In this document: piece by piece, positions 48,493 through 57,546 of the stretch
Layout: every line of letters starts with the position of its first letter
Numbering within the stretch: position 1 is the first letter of the stretch
Assembly (NCBI GenBank): GCA_021405325.1
Contig: QWII01000006.1
Span: 124,001-188,000 of the forward strand
Length of the DNA stretch: 64,000 nucleotides
DNA from: Caldilinea sp. CFX5
GTDB lineage: Bacteria; Chloroflexota; Anaerolineae; Caldilineales; Caldilineaceae
Direction: 5' to 3'
Program-made: the position numbers and the translations under genes
Notes under the pieces: generated by a model
Seen by the model: only the letters and a program-made list of their open reading frames with translations
Told to the model about the DNA's origin: nothing
Databases searched by the model: none

Positions 48493-50784
48493 CTATTTGG
48501 TCACCAGCGGCAGGAAGGCCTTGCTCAGGTTGAGGACCACCTCATCACTGGCGAAGCCGGGGGAACGGGGCGAATCGACATCGGTGACAACCAGGATCAC
48601 TTTGGCCGCGGCCGGTTTGCCGTCGGTGGTGGCGCTGTCGGGCACAGTGTATTGCACCGTGCGCCCGCTGCCGATCTTGGTGGCGTCACTAATTTCGTTG
48701 AGATACCAGTTATAGACATAGGTGCCGCCACTGCCCAGAACAAAGTCCAACGACGCATCGACGCCGAGTTCCTTCAGGGTCTTGCTGGCGTCGGCGGCTT
48801 CCAGCGTGATCTTGCTGCCGGGAACGACCGTTGCCCCGTTGGTCAGCGAGGTGATCTTGGCATAGGGCGCCATATAGGTCTCGTTGACCGGGATGTAGAC
48901 CTGATAGGTTTGCTCGACGCCACCGGGCGGGGTGGCTTTGACGATGAGAATGTTGACCGGGATCAGTTGATCTTGATTCCAGGTAATCGACCCTTCATAG
49001 TAGCCCAAGGTGTTGCTGACAATGGTCTTGGTTCCCAGTACGGGGATGTAGTCCAGCGCGACCTGGGCTTCGGCCTTTTCAAAGAGGGTTTTGATCGTCG
49101 CAAAGGGGCGCACCGGTGTAGTGAGCGGCTGATTCGTGCCGGCGGCGGTGGCTTGTAAGAGGGGGCGGTTGCCATTGGTGCCACCCAATACCAACTGATT
49201 GAGCGGAATGGCCTGCAAGCTGCGGCCACTGGGCGCCACGCTGGCCGCGACATAAACGGTGACGCTGCTGCCCGGTCCCACCACCGAGAACTGCACCGGC
49301 GCCGCCACCGCCGCGCCTTGCACCGGCGGCGTATAGCTGATGACCCGCTGGTAGGAGACGACATGATTCGTCACCGTTTCCGCCAGAATGCGCAGGCTGC
49401 CGGCAGCGTTAGCCCCACCCGGCGCCCGCCCTGTGTCTTGCGCTGATGTCAACACATCTTGCGTCACTGCGGCAAAGCGCACATCGCCCGGCATTAGTTG
49501 ATTTTGGCTGAGGAACTGATCGGCAATCCCGCGCGCCGTATCGGCGTCAATCATCAAGCGCCCCGCCGTGCCGGCGGCCTGGATCGACATGACATCGGAG
49601 ATGACCGATTCACTCCACAAGGTTTTGTGGTTGTGGTACTGGTATTGGCCGGTGTTACTGTTCTGGATCAGATCGCCATTGGTGGAGACAAAGAGATTGT
49701 CGGTGGCCTGAAGGGCGTCAACACCGCTGGCCAGCACCGTCGCCGGTTGCGTGATGATGGTCGTATTGGTTAGGCCAAAGGCGGCCCCTAACCCCTTCCA
49801 CTGCGCCTGCGCTTCGCTCAGGCTAAGCGGTTGAATAGTGAAGATCGGCATTTCGGCCAGCGGCGTGCTGGCGCCAGCGGCGCCGGCTGCCATCAATTGG
49901 TTCACATTGACGGCTAACGCCACGGCTGTCCCGGCCTGGTGCGTCCACCAAAAGAAATCATCATCCACCGGTTGGAAATCGTCATGATGATGCCACTGAT
50001 CATTGTAGTTATAGGTCTCTTCGCCCACAATACGCGCGATCTGCCAGGTGGGCAACTTCTCATTGGTCGCCTTGAACCACGCCTGCGCCATGCTGTTGCC
50101 CCAGCGCATATGCCAGCCGAGCGCTGTGCCAAAATCAACATCGGACATGACCGTTTTCATGCCCATGAGGAGACGCGTGCCGTTCATCGCCCGCGCCCAG
50201 CGTTGCAGATTAGCATAGGGGTCGTCCAGCACATTACAGGCGGCGATGCCGATCCAGTCGTTATCCTTGGTGCCCCAGCGATATTGTACATCTTCGGCGG
50301 CGGCCACATCATTATTGCGGGTATTGCCACCGACGCCAAAGTAGAAACCGGTGGGTGAGCCATGCCCGGAAAAGTAGGCCAGGTCAACGTTGTCAATGTA
50401 GATTTCTTCGTTGGTTGTCCAGTCACTCTCCCAGGCGCTGGTGTTGCCATAGGCGTAGGGCGCCGACCAGCGGGGGGTGGGGAAAAACTCAAAGGGGAAG
50501 AAGGGATAATATTGTTGGGTCAACCGGTCGCGCAAGCCTAAGGCATCCGGCGCGGTTGCCGGCAGATCGGCCCCACCGGCGCCGGCCGGCGGATAGTCTA
50601 CCACATACCAGACGCCCACCTCCAGCGCGCCATCATCGGCCCAAGTGGGAACTTGCGGCTTATTCACGCCATCATCATTGGCCGACGCCGCCGGCGCCAG
50701 GTTACAGAGAATGAGAAGACTTAGCAAACAACTTAGCCCACGCCACCACTTGCGTTGTGGGCTGACACTTCGACTACTCATCAT
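48493..50784 (-). CDS. Secreted DUF6345-like caspase-fold protein with LPL tail
   Basis: A 763-residue exported protein. Signal peptide about 1-36; a caspase-like domain about 40-330 with His141 (YFSGHGSP) and Cys183 (IAACNVLD), the layout of proteins I know as DUF6345; then a large beta-rich region. The C-terminus is AFLPLVTK. The start ATG at 50784 has AAGGAG at five bases. His/Cys dyad residues 42 apart suggest a clan CD cysteine protease, which is inference. It is paralogous to the next gene (50887-53118), with the same order of segments and about the same length. Confidence 0.78.
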   Translation of the reverse strand: MMSSRSVSPQRKWWRGLSCLLSLLILCNLAPAASANDDGVNKPQVPTWADDGALEVGVWYVVDYPPAGAGGADLPATAPDALGLRDRLTQQYYPFFPFEFFPTPRWSAPYAYGNTSAWESDWTTNEEIYIDNVDLAYFSGHGSPTGFYFGVGGNTRNNDVAAAEDVQYRWGTKDNDWIGIAACNVLDDPYANLQRWARAMNGTRLLMGMKTVMSDVDFGTALGWHMRWGNSMAQAWFKATNEKLPTWQIARIVGEETYNYNDQWHHHDDFQPVDDDFFWWTHQAGTAVALAVNVNQLMAAGAAGASTPLAEMPIFTIQPLSLSEAQAQWKGLGAAFGLTNTTIITQPATVLASGVDALQATDNLFVSTNGDLIQNSNTGQYQYHNHKTLWSESVISDVMSIQAAGTAGRLMIDADTARGIADQFLSQNQLMPGDVRFAAVTQDVLTSAQDTGRAPGGANAAGSLRILAETVTNHVVSYQRVISYTPPVQGAAVAAPVQFSVVGPGSSVTVYVAASVAPSGRSLQAIPLNQLVLGGTNGNRPLLQATAAGTNQPLTTPVRPFATIKTLFEKAEAQVALDYIPVLGTKTIVSNTLGYYEGSITWNQDQLIPVNILIVKATPPGGVEQTYQVYIPVNETYMAPYAKITSLTNGATVVPGSKITLEAADASKTLKELGVDASLDFVLGSGGTYVYNWYLNEISDATKIGSGRTVQYTVPDSATTDGKPAAAKVILVVTDVDSPRSPGFASDEVVLNLSKAFLPLVTK

Positions 50785-50827
50785 TGTCACTCCTTATTGA
50801 TGTAGCTAGAGGACTATTGTGTGAAGG

Positions 50828-50873
50828 AAGCAGTGAGGGGTGGGCACGCCCTCGTGCCCACCCCTCACTGCTT
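50828..50873. terminator. 21-bp hairpin between paralogous genes
   Basis: Perfect arms 50828-50848 and 50853-50873, with a 4-nt loop. It lies just after the stop of the upstream paralog (-) and before the next start. It probably ends the first transcript, although no T-run is seen. Confidence 0.75.
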
Positions 50874-50886
50874 ATTTGGCGAAACA

Positions 50887-53118
50887 CTACTTCGTAATCA
50901 AGGGCAAGAAAACGGGCGGGACAACGGTGAGTTGCGCCGTAGCCGTGGCTGTACCGGCGGAATCGGCGTTCGGACTGTTGATGTCTTTAACTACCAGATG
51001 AATAGCCAGCACACCGCCATGATCATCCTCCGTCATGGGGACAACGAAGGTGACATTGGTGGCGCCGTCGTTGGGGTTGAGATCGGTGATCTTGTTCTCC
51101 GGCGCCACGCTGCCCAGATACCATTCATAGGTGTAGGTGCCATCGGCGCCATTGTAGCCCATGACAAAATCAAAGTTGCCCACCCCCAGCGCTTTCAGCG
51201 TCTTGGATGCGTCGGCTGCCGTCAAGGTGATGCGGGCGCCGGTGGCGACACCACTGGCCGGCGCATTGAGAATACGCGCCAAAGGACGCATATACTGGGC
51301 GCTGGCCGGCAGATAGACCAACTCTTCGCTGACGGCGTTGGTGTTCTTTTCGACAAAGCGCACCTTCAGCTCATAGACCGGGATCAACTCCCCCTGGCTG
51401 CTGCCCGGCGCATTTTCCCAGTAGGCAAGCGTTTGCGTCAGAATCGTGCGGCTCTTGACATCGAGCGGCACCGCATTCATAGTCACTTCTTTGTCGAGCG
51501 CCAGGTAGAGCGCCTTGGCCGTCTCGGCATCGATAATGGTGGTCATGATCTGTTCGCCGCTGGCCGCATTGACGGCCGGGTCCACAGCACGCCAGCCGCC
51601 TTGGACACCCACCGGGTCAGCGACAAGCACGCCGGCCGCGTTGACCTGCCCGGTGGCGGGGATGTAGACCTTCTGCTTGGCGCCGGGGCCGACGACGGTA
51701 AAGGAGAGATTAGCGCTGACGCCGGAGGCCATCACCACCGGAACGGTTAGCTTGCGCGTGTAGAGTACCTGCAACAGCGCCGGTGTCTCCTGCGCCGCCA
51801 CGACGGATGCGTTCGTCACCGCCGCTTTGGGCTGCGTGCCGACGGTGTCGGAGACCACTTCGTAGAAGACGCCATCGGCCGGCATCAGATTGTGTTGGGC
51901 CAAGAAGGCATCGGCAATGCGGCGGGCGTCATCATTGCTGATGACATTGGCGGCGGACGCTTTGACGGCCAACGCCGCTTGCACCTGTGCACTGTTCCAC
52001 ATCTGCCCCAGATCGGTATAGTTGAAGATGCCGCTGCCCTTGTCCATTTCCAGCGTCTTGCTCAGGGCAGTGGTGGCAAAGAAGGGAGTCGTGCCGGGCG
52101 GCGGCGGCGGGTTGGTATCCTCGTTCAGCGCCGCCGCTTGTAGCGTGGCCGTGACCGGGAGGCTAAAGATCGCGCCCAAGCTCTGATAATCTTTGGATGC
52201 CTGGTCCAGGCTGTAGGGCGTCACTTTGTAGACCGGCAACTGGTCCGCTAATTGGGCCAACGGGATCTGGCTGGCGCTTTCAGTGCCGCAGTTGTGGGTG
52301 TACCAATAGTAATCGCTATCCAGAGTATCGGCGCAGGTGCTGCCGTAGTAGGGGTTGTCATTGAAACAGGCGGTCTCTTCGGCAATGACCCGCGTCGTGC
52401 GACCGCGCTGGGCGACATCGCACGCCTTGAACCACGATTGGGTCATGTTGTAACCAGCGCGCAGGTAGCGGCCAAAGTGATAGGATTGGGTGTCCCAGAA
52501 ATTGTTGTGGGCGCTGGCGTTGGTGACAAAGCCGAGGATCAGATGTTGGCGATTCATACATTGCGCCAGCGACCCCAGCGCCGAATCGGCCAGCACCTGG
52601 CAAGAGGTGAGCGCCAGCCACTCATTGTCGCCGTCGCCCCAACTGGTATTACAGTCGCCCGGCGTTTGTAACGTGCCATCCGTCCAATTGGCGTTGTCAA
52701 AGGTAAAGAGACCAGGCGCGCCGTGACCGACATAGAATTGCAAGTCAACCGCGTCGATATAGCTATTCTCGGTGCCGCCTAGCGCCGCCCGTTTGAAGTC
52801 CCGTTCCCAAGCGCTGGCTTCGTTATAACTGTAGCGCTGGACAAACCAGCCATTGAGCCAATACCACATGCCATAGCGTTCAGCGGCCGTGGCCTGGGTC
52901 AAGTTGCCGGCGCTACCATGCACCCCCAACTCCCAAGCGCCGCCGTCGTCCGCCGTCACTGCGCTGGCCTGTATGGTTTCATCAGCGCCATCAGTTGGCG
53001 GCGGCGGATCACCGGCCTGCACCACCGGCGCCAGCAGTAGCATAGTCACCAGCGTGAAGGTTAGCGCGCGTAACAGCGTAGCTTTCCAACGTTGTCTTCC
53101 TAACAACTGTTTGCTCAT
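50887..53118 (-). CDS. Secreted DUF6345-like caspase-fold protein with LPL tail (paralog)
   Basis: A 743-residue exported protein. Signal peptide about 1-36; caspase-like domain with His132 (YVGHGAPG) and Cys173 (LTSCQVL); conserved Cys residues nearby suggest disulfides; then beta-rich regions parallel to those of the gene at 48493, and the tail VFLPLITK. The ATG has GGAGGAGG. The pair probably arose by tandem duplication; divergence is substantial, so it is not recent. Role unknown; a protease or surface transpeptidase is possible. Confidence 0.78.
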   Translation of the reverse strand: MSKQLLGRQRWKATLLRALTFTLVTMLLLAPVVQAGDPPPPTDGADETIQASAVTADDGGAWELGVHGSAGNLTQATAAERYGMWYWLNGWFVQRYSYNEASAWERDFKRAALGGTENSYIDAVDLQFYVGHGAPGLFTFDNANWTDGTLQTPGDCNTSWGDGDNEWLALTSCQVLADSALGSLAQCMNRQHLILGFVTNASAHNNFWDTQSYHFGRYLRAGYNMTQSWFKACDVAQRGRTTRVIAEETACFNDNPYYGSTCADTLDSDYYWYTHNCGTESASQIPLAQLADQLPVYKVTPYSLDQASKDYQSLGAIFSLPVTATLQAAALNEDTNPPPPPGTTPFFATTALSKTLEMDKGSGIFNYTDLGQMWNSAQVQAALAVKASAANVISNDDARRIADAFLAQHNLMPADGVFYEVVSDTVGTQPKAAVTNASVVAAQETPALLQVLYTRKLTVPVVMASGVSANLSFTVVGPGAKQKVYIPATGQVNAAGVLVADPVGVQGGWRAVDPAVNAASGEQIMTTIIDAETAKALYLALDKEVTMNAVPLDVKSRTILTQTLAYWENAPGSSQGELIPVYELKVRFVEKNTNAVSEELVYLPASAQYMRPLARILNAPASGVATGARITLTAADASKTLKALGVGNFDFVMGYNGADGTYTYEWYLGSVAPENKITDLNPNDGATNVTFVVPMTEDDHGGVLAIHLVVKDINSPNADSAGTATATAQLTVVPPVFLPLITK

Positions 53119-53245
53119 ACCGCAAATCCTCCTCCAAATATAGTTTATGTAACAAAATAGTACACATCACAAAACCCTGGCCTATGACGCCGCCGCGCAA
53201 CCAGGCGAGCGCTTTCAGCCCAAGCATCACGTTAACCGCAGCCCC

Positions 53246-56200
53246 TTACCGCGTCACCAACGGCAAATAGAGCCGCCGCTCAATCGCGCGACCGGTAGCT
53301 AACGGCAGCGGCGGCGTCAATGGGTAATAACGCCCTTTGTTGTCATTGATGGCGACATTGCCGGCTTTGTCGACGACTTGGACAAAGAACTGTGTGTTGA
53401 CCGTACCCGAAATCACCCCTGTCCATTTCTGGCTGACCGCATCCAAGGTGAGGTTGGCGCTTTGCCACTTGCCTTGCCCAGATGTGTAGGCAATGACCAC
53501 GCGATGGACGCCCGACGAATCGCGCGCCTCGACTTTGATCTGCCCGGTGTTGGTGGCCGGGTCCAGAATACCATCCACCAGCAGAATATTGGCTGCGTTG
53601 CGATCCGGGCTTTGCGAATAGTAGGTGCCAAAGGACATCTGGTCATAGATGCGGTTGACACCCGCGCTACCAACCGCCGCCCCATTGACAGCGGTATTGC
53701 CCTTGAACTGGCCGAGATTCATCACCACCATATCCGCCGCACCGGGGAGACCGGCATGGTTGCGAATGGTAAAAGGGATCGCCGGGTAGAAGGTGGGGCT
53801 GCGAAAGGTCGGCTCAGTTTTGTCGGTGATGTATTCGTTTTCCGCCAGGGCAATAACCGGGTCAAAGCTGACCACGTCGGTATAGAGGCCGCCCAGGAAG
53901 ACCACCCCGCGCAACTCCCCTGCCGCCGGCGCCGTGACGTTGGCAAAGTATTGAGGCTGCACCGGTTCCCCGGCGGCAAAGACCACATTGCCGTCGAGGT
54001 CAAAGGTGACGCCTTGGGTGCTGGTCGCTTCGCCAAAGGCGCCAAAAGAACCGGGCAGTTGATAGCCGGTCGCGCCCTCGGCCACGTCGCCAAAGGCGGT
54101 CGGCGGCGTAAAAGTGGACTGGGCGCTGGGAAAGGGATCATCGTTGTTGAGCGAACCGCCGCTGGTCACGGCCACCATCGGCAGGCCATAGAGCGTCACT
54201 TGCATCAAGATTTTGGCATCGTAGGCGTTAAAGGTCTGCGCCTGGCTGTAATATTTTTTCTTGGCCTGGCTCAGAGCTGTGCCGATGGTCGCCTTGGTGT
54301 CGCGCAAGAGTTCACGGCTGTAGTTGCGCATGAGCGCCTCGCTGTAGATGATGCCGCCGCCGCCCCAGCCAAAGCCGGTGTTGCCCACATAGTTCGCCAA
54401 CTTCTGCAAGTATGCCTGTGGCAGATCGAGCACCGCCGGGTCATTGAGGCCGCCATGACAACCGAGGCTGTAGATCAACGCGCCGCTCAGATCGGTAGTG
54501 GCCGTGACGACTTCACCGGCGGTCAATTCTTTCTCATCCGGCACGCCCTGGGCGACATGGGTGGAGTGACCGTTGATCGCATAGATGTCAAAGCGGGGCG
54601 CGGCCTGCAAGAAGCGGGTGCGCAGATCATCGCCCGGCCATTGCGGCCCGACCAAGGTGCTGTCGGTGTTGAGGCCGTCGCTGCTGTAGAGCGTCTTGAT
54701 GATATTGGCGGCGTCCTGGACAAAGTCATAGCCGGTGACGAGGACTTTGCTTGTGTTGATGATCTTGTCGCCGGCCAGAAAATTGTCGATAAAGGCGCTG
54801 ATCGCCGCCGGCGTCTCGACCAGTCGCCCGACGCCATAGTCAGCAATGTAGAGTTCGTATTGGTTATTCTGTTTGTCCTGCCACTGACCCGGCTCGCGGT
54901 CGGCCAGATAATCGTCGGTGAGGATCATATTGGCCGCCAGCGCGGTCTGAATGGTGCTGCCGCCCAGCAGTTTGGGGGCATACGCCGTCTCGACCGAGTT
55001 GCTGTTTGGCCCCTGCGGCGTGACCCGATCCAGCACCCGCCGGAAGGGGATCACCCGGTCATCGCCGACGATGATCACGTAGGCGAGTTGGGGTGCATTG
55101 TCAGCAAAAGCGATGAGCCGGTTGCGAATCGCCGCCACGACGGCGTTGGCTTTGTCATTGTCGGCCAGCGTCGTCGCGTCAGCCGTCCACGCGCTATAGG
55201 CGCCGGCCACGGCGGGATCACTTTCCACTTGTAAGACCAACCCGCTGACGGCGCTGTCATCGGCCAGTTGCAACAACTTGTTCATCAACGTGGTCGTCTG
55301 TTCGGCGCCATAGAGCGTCGCCAGCCGCGCCCGGTTGACCACGATGAGCGTCTTGGCCGTCGAGGGGGGCGGGGTGGGTGATGGCGTCGGCGTCGGCGTT
55401 GGGCTAGGCGTGGGTGATGGCGTCGGCGTCGGCGTTGGTGGTTCAGCAGCAAAGAATTGGACGTTGTAGCTGGTGTCGTTGCCGTTCAACGTTGAGTTGT
55501 ATTGGCGTACCCGCACAAAATAGGCCCCGCCAACGGTCGGCGTAAAGGCTAGGGTGGCGCTCCGTCCGCTGCCGGTATCGTCATTGCGCGCTAACACGGT
55601 CGCCCCGTCACCGGCATAGAGTTCGAGGATGGGGTCGCTGTTTGTCCCTAACCCGGTCGTAACCAATTGGTAGCTGCCGCCCGGTTGCGCGGTAAAGCGC
55701 AGCCAATCCTGGTCGCCCAGGTTGACATCCAGCGGATCGGCGCAAAAGTTATACGCTTGCGCAGCCCCGTTGCCGGGTACGGAGACAGCGTCGCCGGGGC
55801 CGTTGTCGCCATTGTTGCCTTCCTGCGGATCGGGCTGGCAGAAGCCTTCGTTGATGCTGAAATCATATTGGGTATTCGGGCCGTTGGCGACCGCGTTGAC
55901 ATGGCGCACACGGGCATAGTAGAGGCCGCTGGTGGTCGGCTTCCAGACAATGCGCGAGGCGCTGCTGTAGCCATAGTCATCATTCTGGGCGATGACCGTC
56001 GCACCGTCCGGGCCATAAAGATGTAACTCCGTGTCGGCGGCAAAGGCCAGGTTGGTGGTCTGGAGGACATAAATCTTGTCGGCGACGGCGTTGAACTTCA
56101 CCCAATCCTCATCGCTGGCCGGGCAGAAGTTATGGGTTTGCGCCGCCTCGCCCACGCCCACGGCTTTGGCTTGCGTCGCGTTGTCATCCTTCTCCAAGCT

Positions 56201-57460
56201 ATCCGCCAGACAAGCCGAGGCGGTGATATGGAGATCATAGTGGGCGTTGGCGCCAAAGCCGCTTGGGTTCTGGTTGGTCAGGCGGGCGAAGTAGGTGCGG
56301 TCGGTGGGCGAACTGGCGGCGACCTGTTGAGCGCTTTGGCCCAAACTGTTCTGTGCCGGCACTTGGTTACACGAATCAAAGAGGGTGACAATTGGATTGA
56401 CGCCAGCGCCGGTATTGTCGGCAATCACGATAAAGCTCTCACCGGCCTTGATGGCAAACTTCACCCAATCCTCATCGTTGGGCGCCTGGAAGCGATGCGT
56501 TTGGCGCACGCCATTAGTGGTGATGTCGCGAGCGTCACTACAGCGGTTGTCCGGTTCAAAGGCATCGGTGACGCCGGTGCTGCTGCTCAAGGTGAGGCTG
56601 TAGGCGCTCAACGGCCCCAAGACTGCGCCGCTCTGGCTGACATTAGCATAAAAGACGCCACTGCTTGGCGCTTGCCAGGTCAGGCTATTGGCCTGTTCGG
56701 CCAGGGCGTTGCCGCCGCACTGGTTATAGATCTGCACCTTGAGTTGGGCATGAATGCCCCGATTGGCCGTCTGCACCGTGTAGGTGACGCCGGCAAAGGC
56801 GGTAAACTTGATCCAGTCGCCGTCCGGTTGGGTCGCATTGCCGGGGTGACAGAGGCTGCGCGCCTGCGCCCCACCCTCGACCAGCCAGCCGGCGGCGCTA
56901 CAGAGATTGTCGGTCTCGTAGCTATCCGCCTGACAGGTGACGCCAACACAGACGGACAGCGCAATCAAGTTATTGCTTTCATTGCTCTCGGCGACGCTGT
57001 TGCCGCGGTCGATCCAGACGTAGATGATGTGGTTGCAGCCCACGCTATCGAAGGTGATGCCGCTCTTCTGCACCGACCCACTACCGCCGGCGCTCAAGGC
57101 GGGAATCTGCGCCAACCCCAGATTGAGATTAGGCGTAGTGGCGCCGGTCGGCGGTTGATCGGCGGGATCTTTGTAGGCGTGCAAGGTCGCCGCCCCGCTG
57201 GCCGATGTGCCGATGTTGCGGTAGATGACGGTCAACGTCGCCGCTTCACCGACGCCAGGCGCTGCTGGGTCAAGGCTCAATTCCACGGTTAGATCCGGAC
57301 CAGCCAGGGCGACTGCTGGTGTTCCTGCCGGTTGCACCTGCGCCTGCACTCTTGGCGGCGTGCGGTTGACCATCAACGCCAACAGAGCCAAGACAACCGT
57401 GCTTGTCAGCGCAGTACCGATGACAAAGGGCAGGGGGTAGGTAGAAAAGCTTCGTCTCAT
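53246..57460 (-). CDS. Giant secreted CARDB/PPC protein with C25-like domain and LPL tail
   Basis: About 1404 residues. An N-terminal membrane or signal segment (about 8-40), a CARDB-like domain (about 55-165), four PPC-type beta domains (about 175-700; repeated DEDWVKF and RNDD-type motifs), a Pro-Thr-Ser stalk (DNA 55370-55435), then a caspase-fold C25-like domain (about 715-1040) with His965 (INGHSTH) and Cys1001 (SLGCHGG), a beta region and the tail RLYLPLVTR. The start ATG at 57460 is chosen from MRRSF; ATG at 57487 is possible. Size and modules suit a cell-surface protease or adhesin. Confidence 0.8.
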   Translation of the reverse strand: MRRSFSTYPLPFVIGTALTSTVVLALLALMVNRTPPRVQAQVQPAGTPAVALAGPDLTVELSLDPAAPGVGEAATLTVIYRNIGTSASGAATLHAYKDPADQPPTGATTPNLNLGLAQIPALSAGGSGSVQKSGITFDSVGCNHIIYVWIDRGNSVAESNESNNLIALSVCVGVTCQADSYETDNLCSAAGWLVEGGAQARSLCHPGNATQPDGDWIKFTAFAGVTYTVQTANRGIHAQLKVQIYNQCGGNALAEQANSLTWQAPSSGVFYANVSQSGAVLGPLSAYSLTLSSSTGVTDAFEPDNRCSDARDITTNGVRQTHRFQAPNDEDWVKFAIKAGESFIVIADNTGAGVNPIVTLFDSCNQVPAQNSLGQSAQQVAASSPTDRTYFARLTNQNPSGFGANAHYDLHITASACLADSLEKDDNATQAKAVGVGEAAQTHNFCPASDEDWVKFNAVADKIYVLQTTNLAFAADTELHLYGPDGATVIAQNDDYGYSSASRIVWKPTTSGLYYARVRHVNAVANGPNTQYDFSINEGFCQPDPQEGNNGDNGPGDAVSVPGNGAAQAYNFCADPLDVNLGDQDWLRFTAQPGGSYQLVTTGLGTNSDPILELYAGDGATVLARNDDTGSGRSATLAFTPTVGGAYFVRVRQYNSTLNGNDTSYNVQFFAAEPPTPTPTPSPTPSPTPTPTPSPTPPPSTAKTLIVVNRARLATLYGAEQTTTLMNKLLQLADDSAVSGLVLQVESDPAVAGAYSAWTADATTLADNDKANAVVAAIRNRLIAFADNAPQLAYVIIVGDDRVIPFRRVLDRVTPQGPNSNSVETAYAPKLLGGSTIQTALAANMILTDDYLADREPGQWQDKQNNQYELYIADYGVGRLVETPAAISAFIDNFLAGDKIINTSKVLVTGYDFVQDAANIIKTLYSSDGLNTDSTLVGPQWPGDDLRTRFLQAAPRFDIYAINGHSTHVAQGVPDEKELTAGEVVTATTDLSGALIYSLGCHGGLNDPAVLDLPQAYLQKLANYVGNTGFGWGGGGIIYSEALMRNYSRELLRDTKATIGTALSQAKKKYYSQAQTFNAYDAKILMQVTLYGLPMVAVTSGGSLNNDDPFPSAQSTFTPPTAFGDVAEGATGYQLPGSFGAFGEATSTQGVTFDLDGNVVFAAGEPVQPQYFANVTAPAAGELRGVVFLGGLYTDVVSFDPVIALAENEYITDKTEPTFRSPTFYPAIPFTIRNHAGLPGAADMVVMNLGQFKGNTAVNGAAVGSAGVNRIYDQMSFGTYYSQSPDRNAANILLVDGILDPATNTGQIKVEARDSSGVHRVVIAYTSGQGKWQSANLTLDAVSQKWTGVISGTVNTQFFVQVVDKAGNVAINDNKGRYYPLTPPLPLATGRAIERRLYLPLVTR
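55370..55435. repeat. Coding PT-rich repeat in the stalk
   Basis: Tandem GGCGTCGGCGTC-type units encode a Pro-Thr-Pro-Ser stalk between the PPC domains and the caspase-like domain. Such repeats expand and shrink easily. Confidence 0.8.
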
Positions 57461-57494
57461 CACTTGCTGCTCATTTTCCCAAATCATGCGGTGC

Positions 57495-57532
57495 GCATCG
57501 TAGGGGCACGAACTATCGTGCCCTTACGATGC
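57495..57532. terminator. 17-bp hairpin before the C13 gene
   Basis: GCATCGTAGGGGCACGA (57495-57511) with 57516-57532, one mismatch and a 4-nt loop. It lies between the start of the giant gene and the stop of the C13 gene, both minus strand. Confidence 0.7.
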
Positions 57533-57546
57533 GTGACGCGTATGTT

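Noticed and set aside
53378..55234. 618-codon plus-strand frame within the giant secreted gene
   Set aside because: Antisense shadow of the repeat-rich minus-strand gene; no coding signature of its own.
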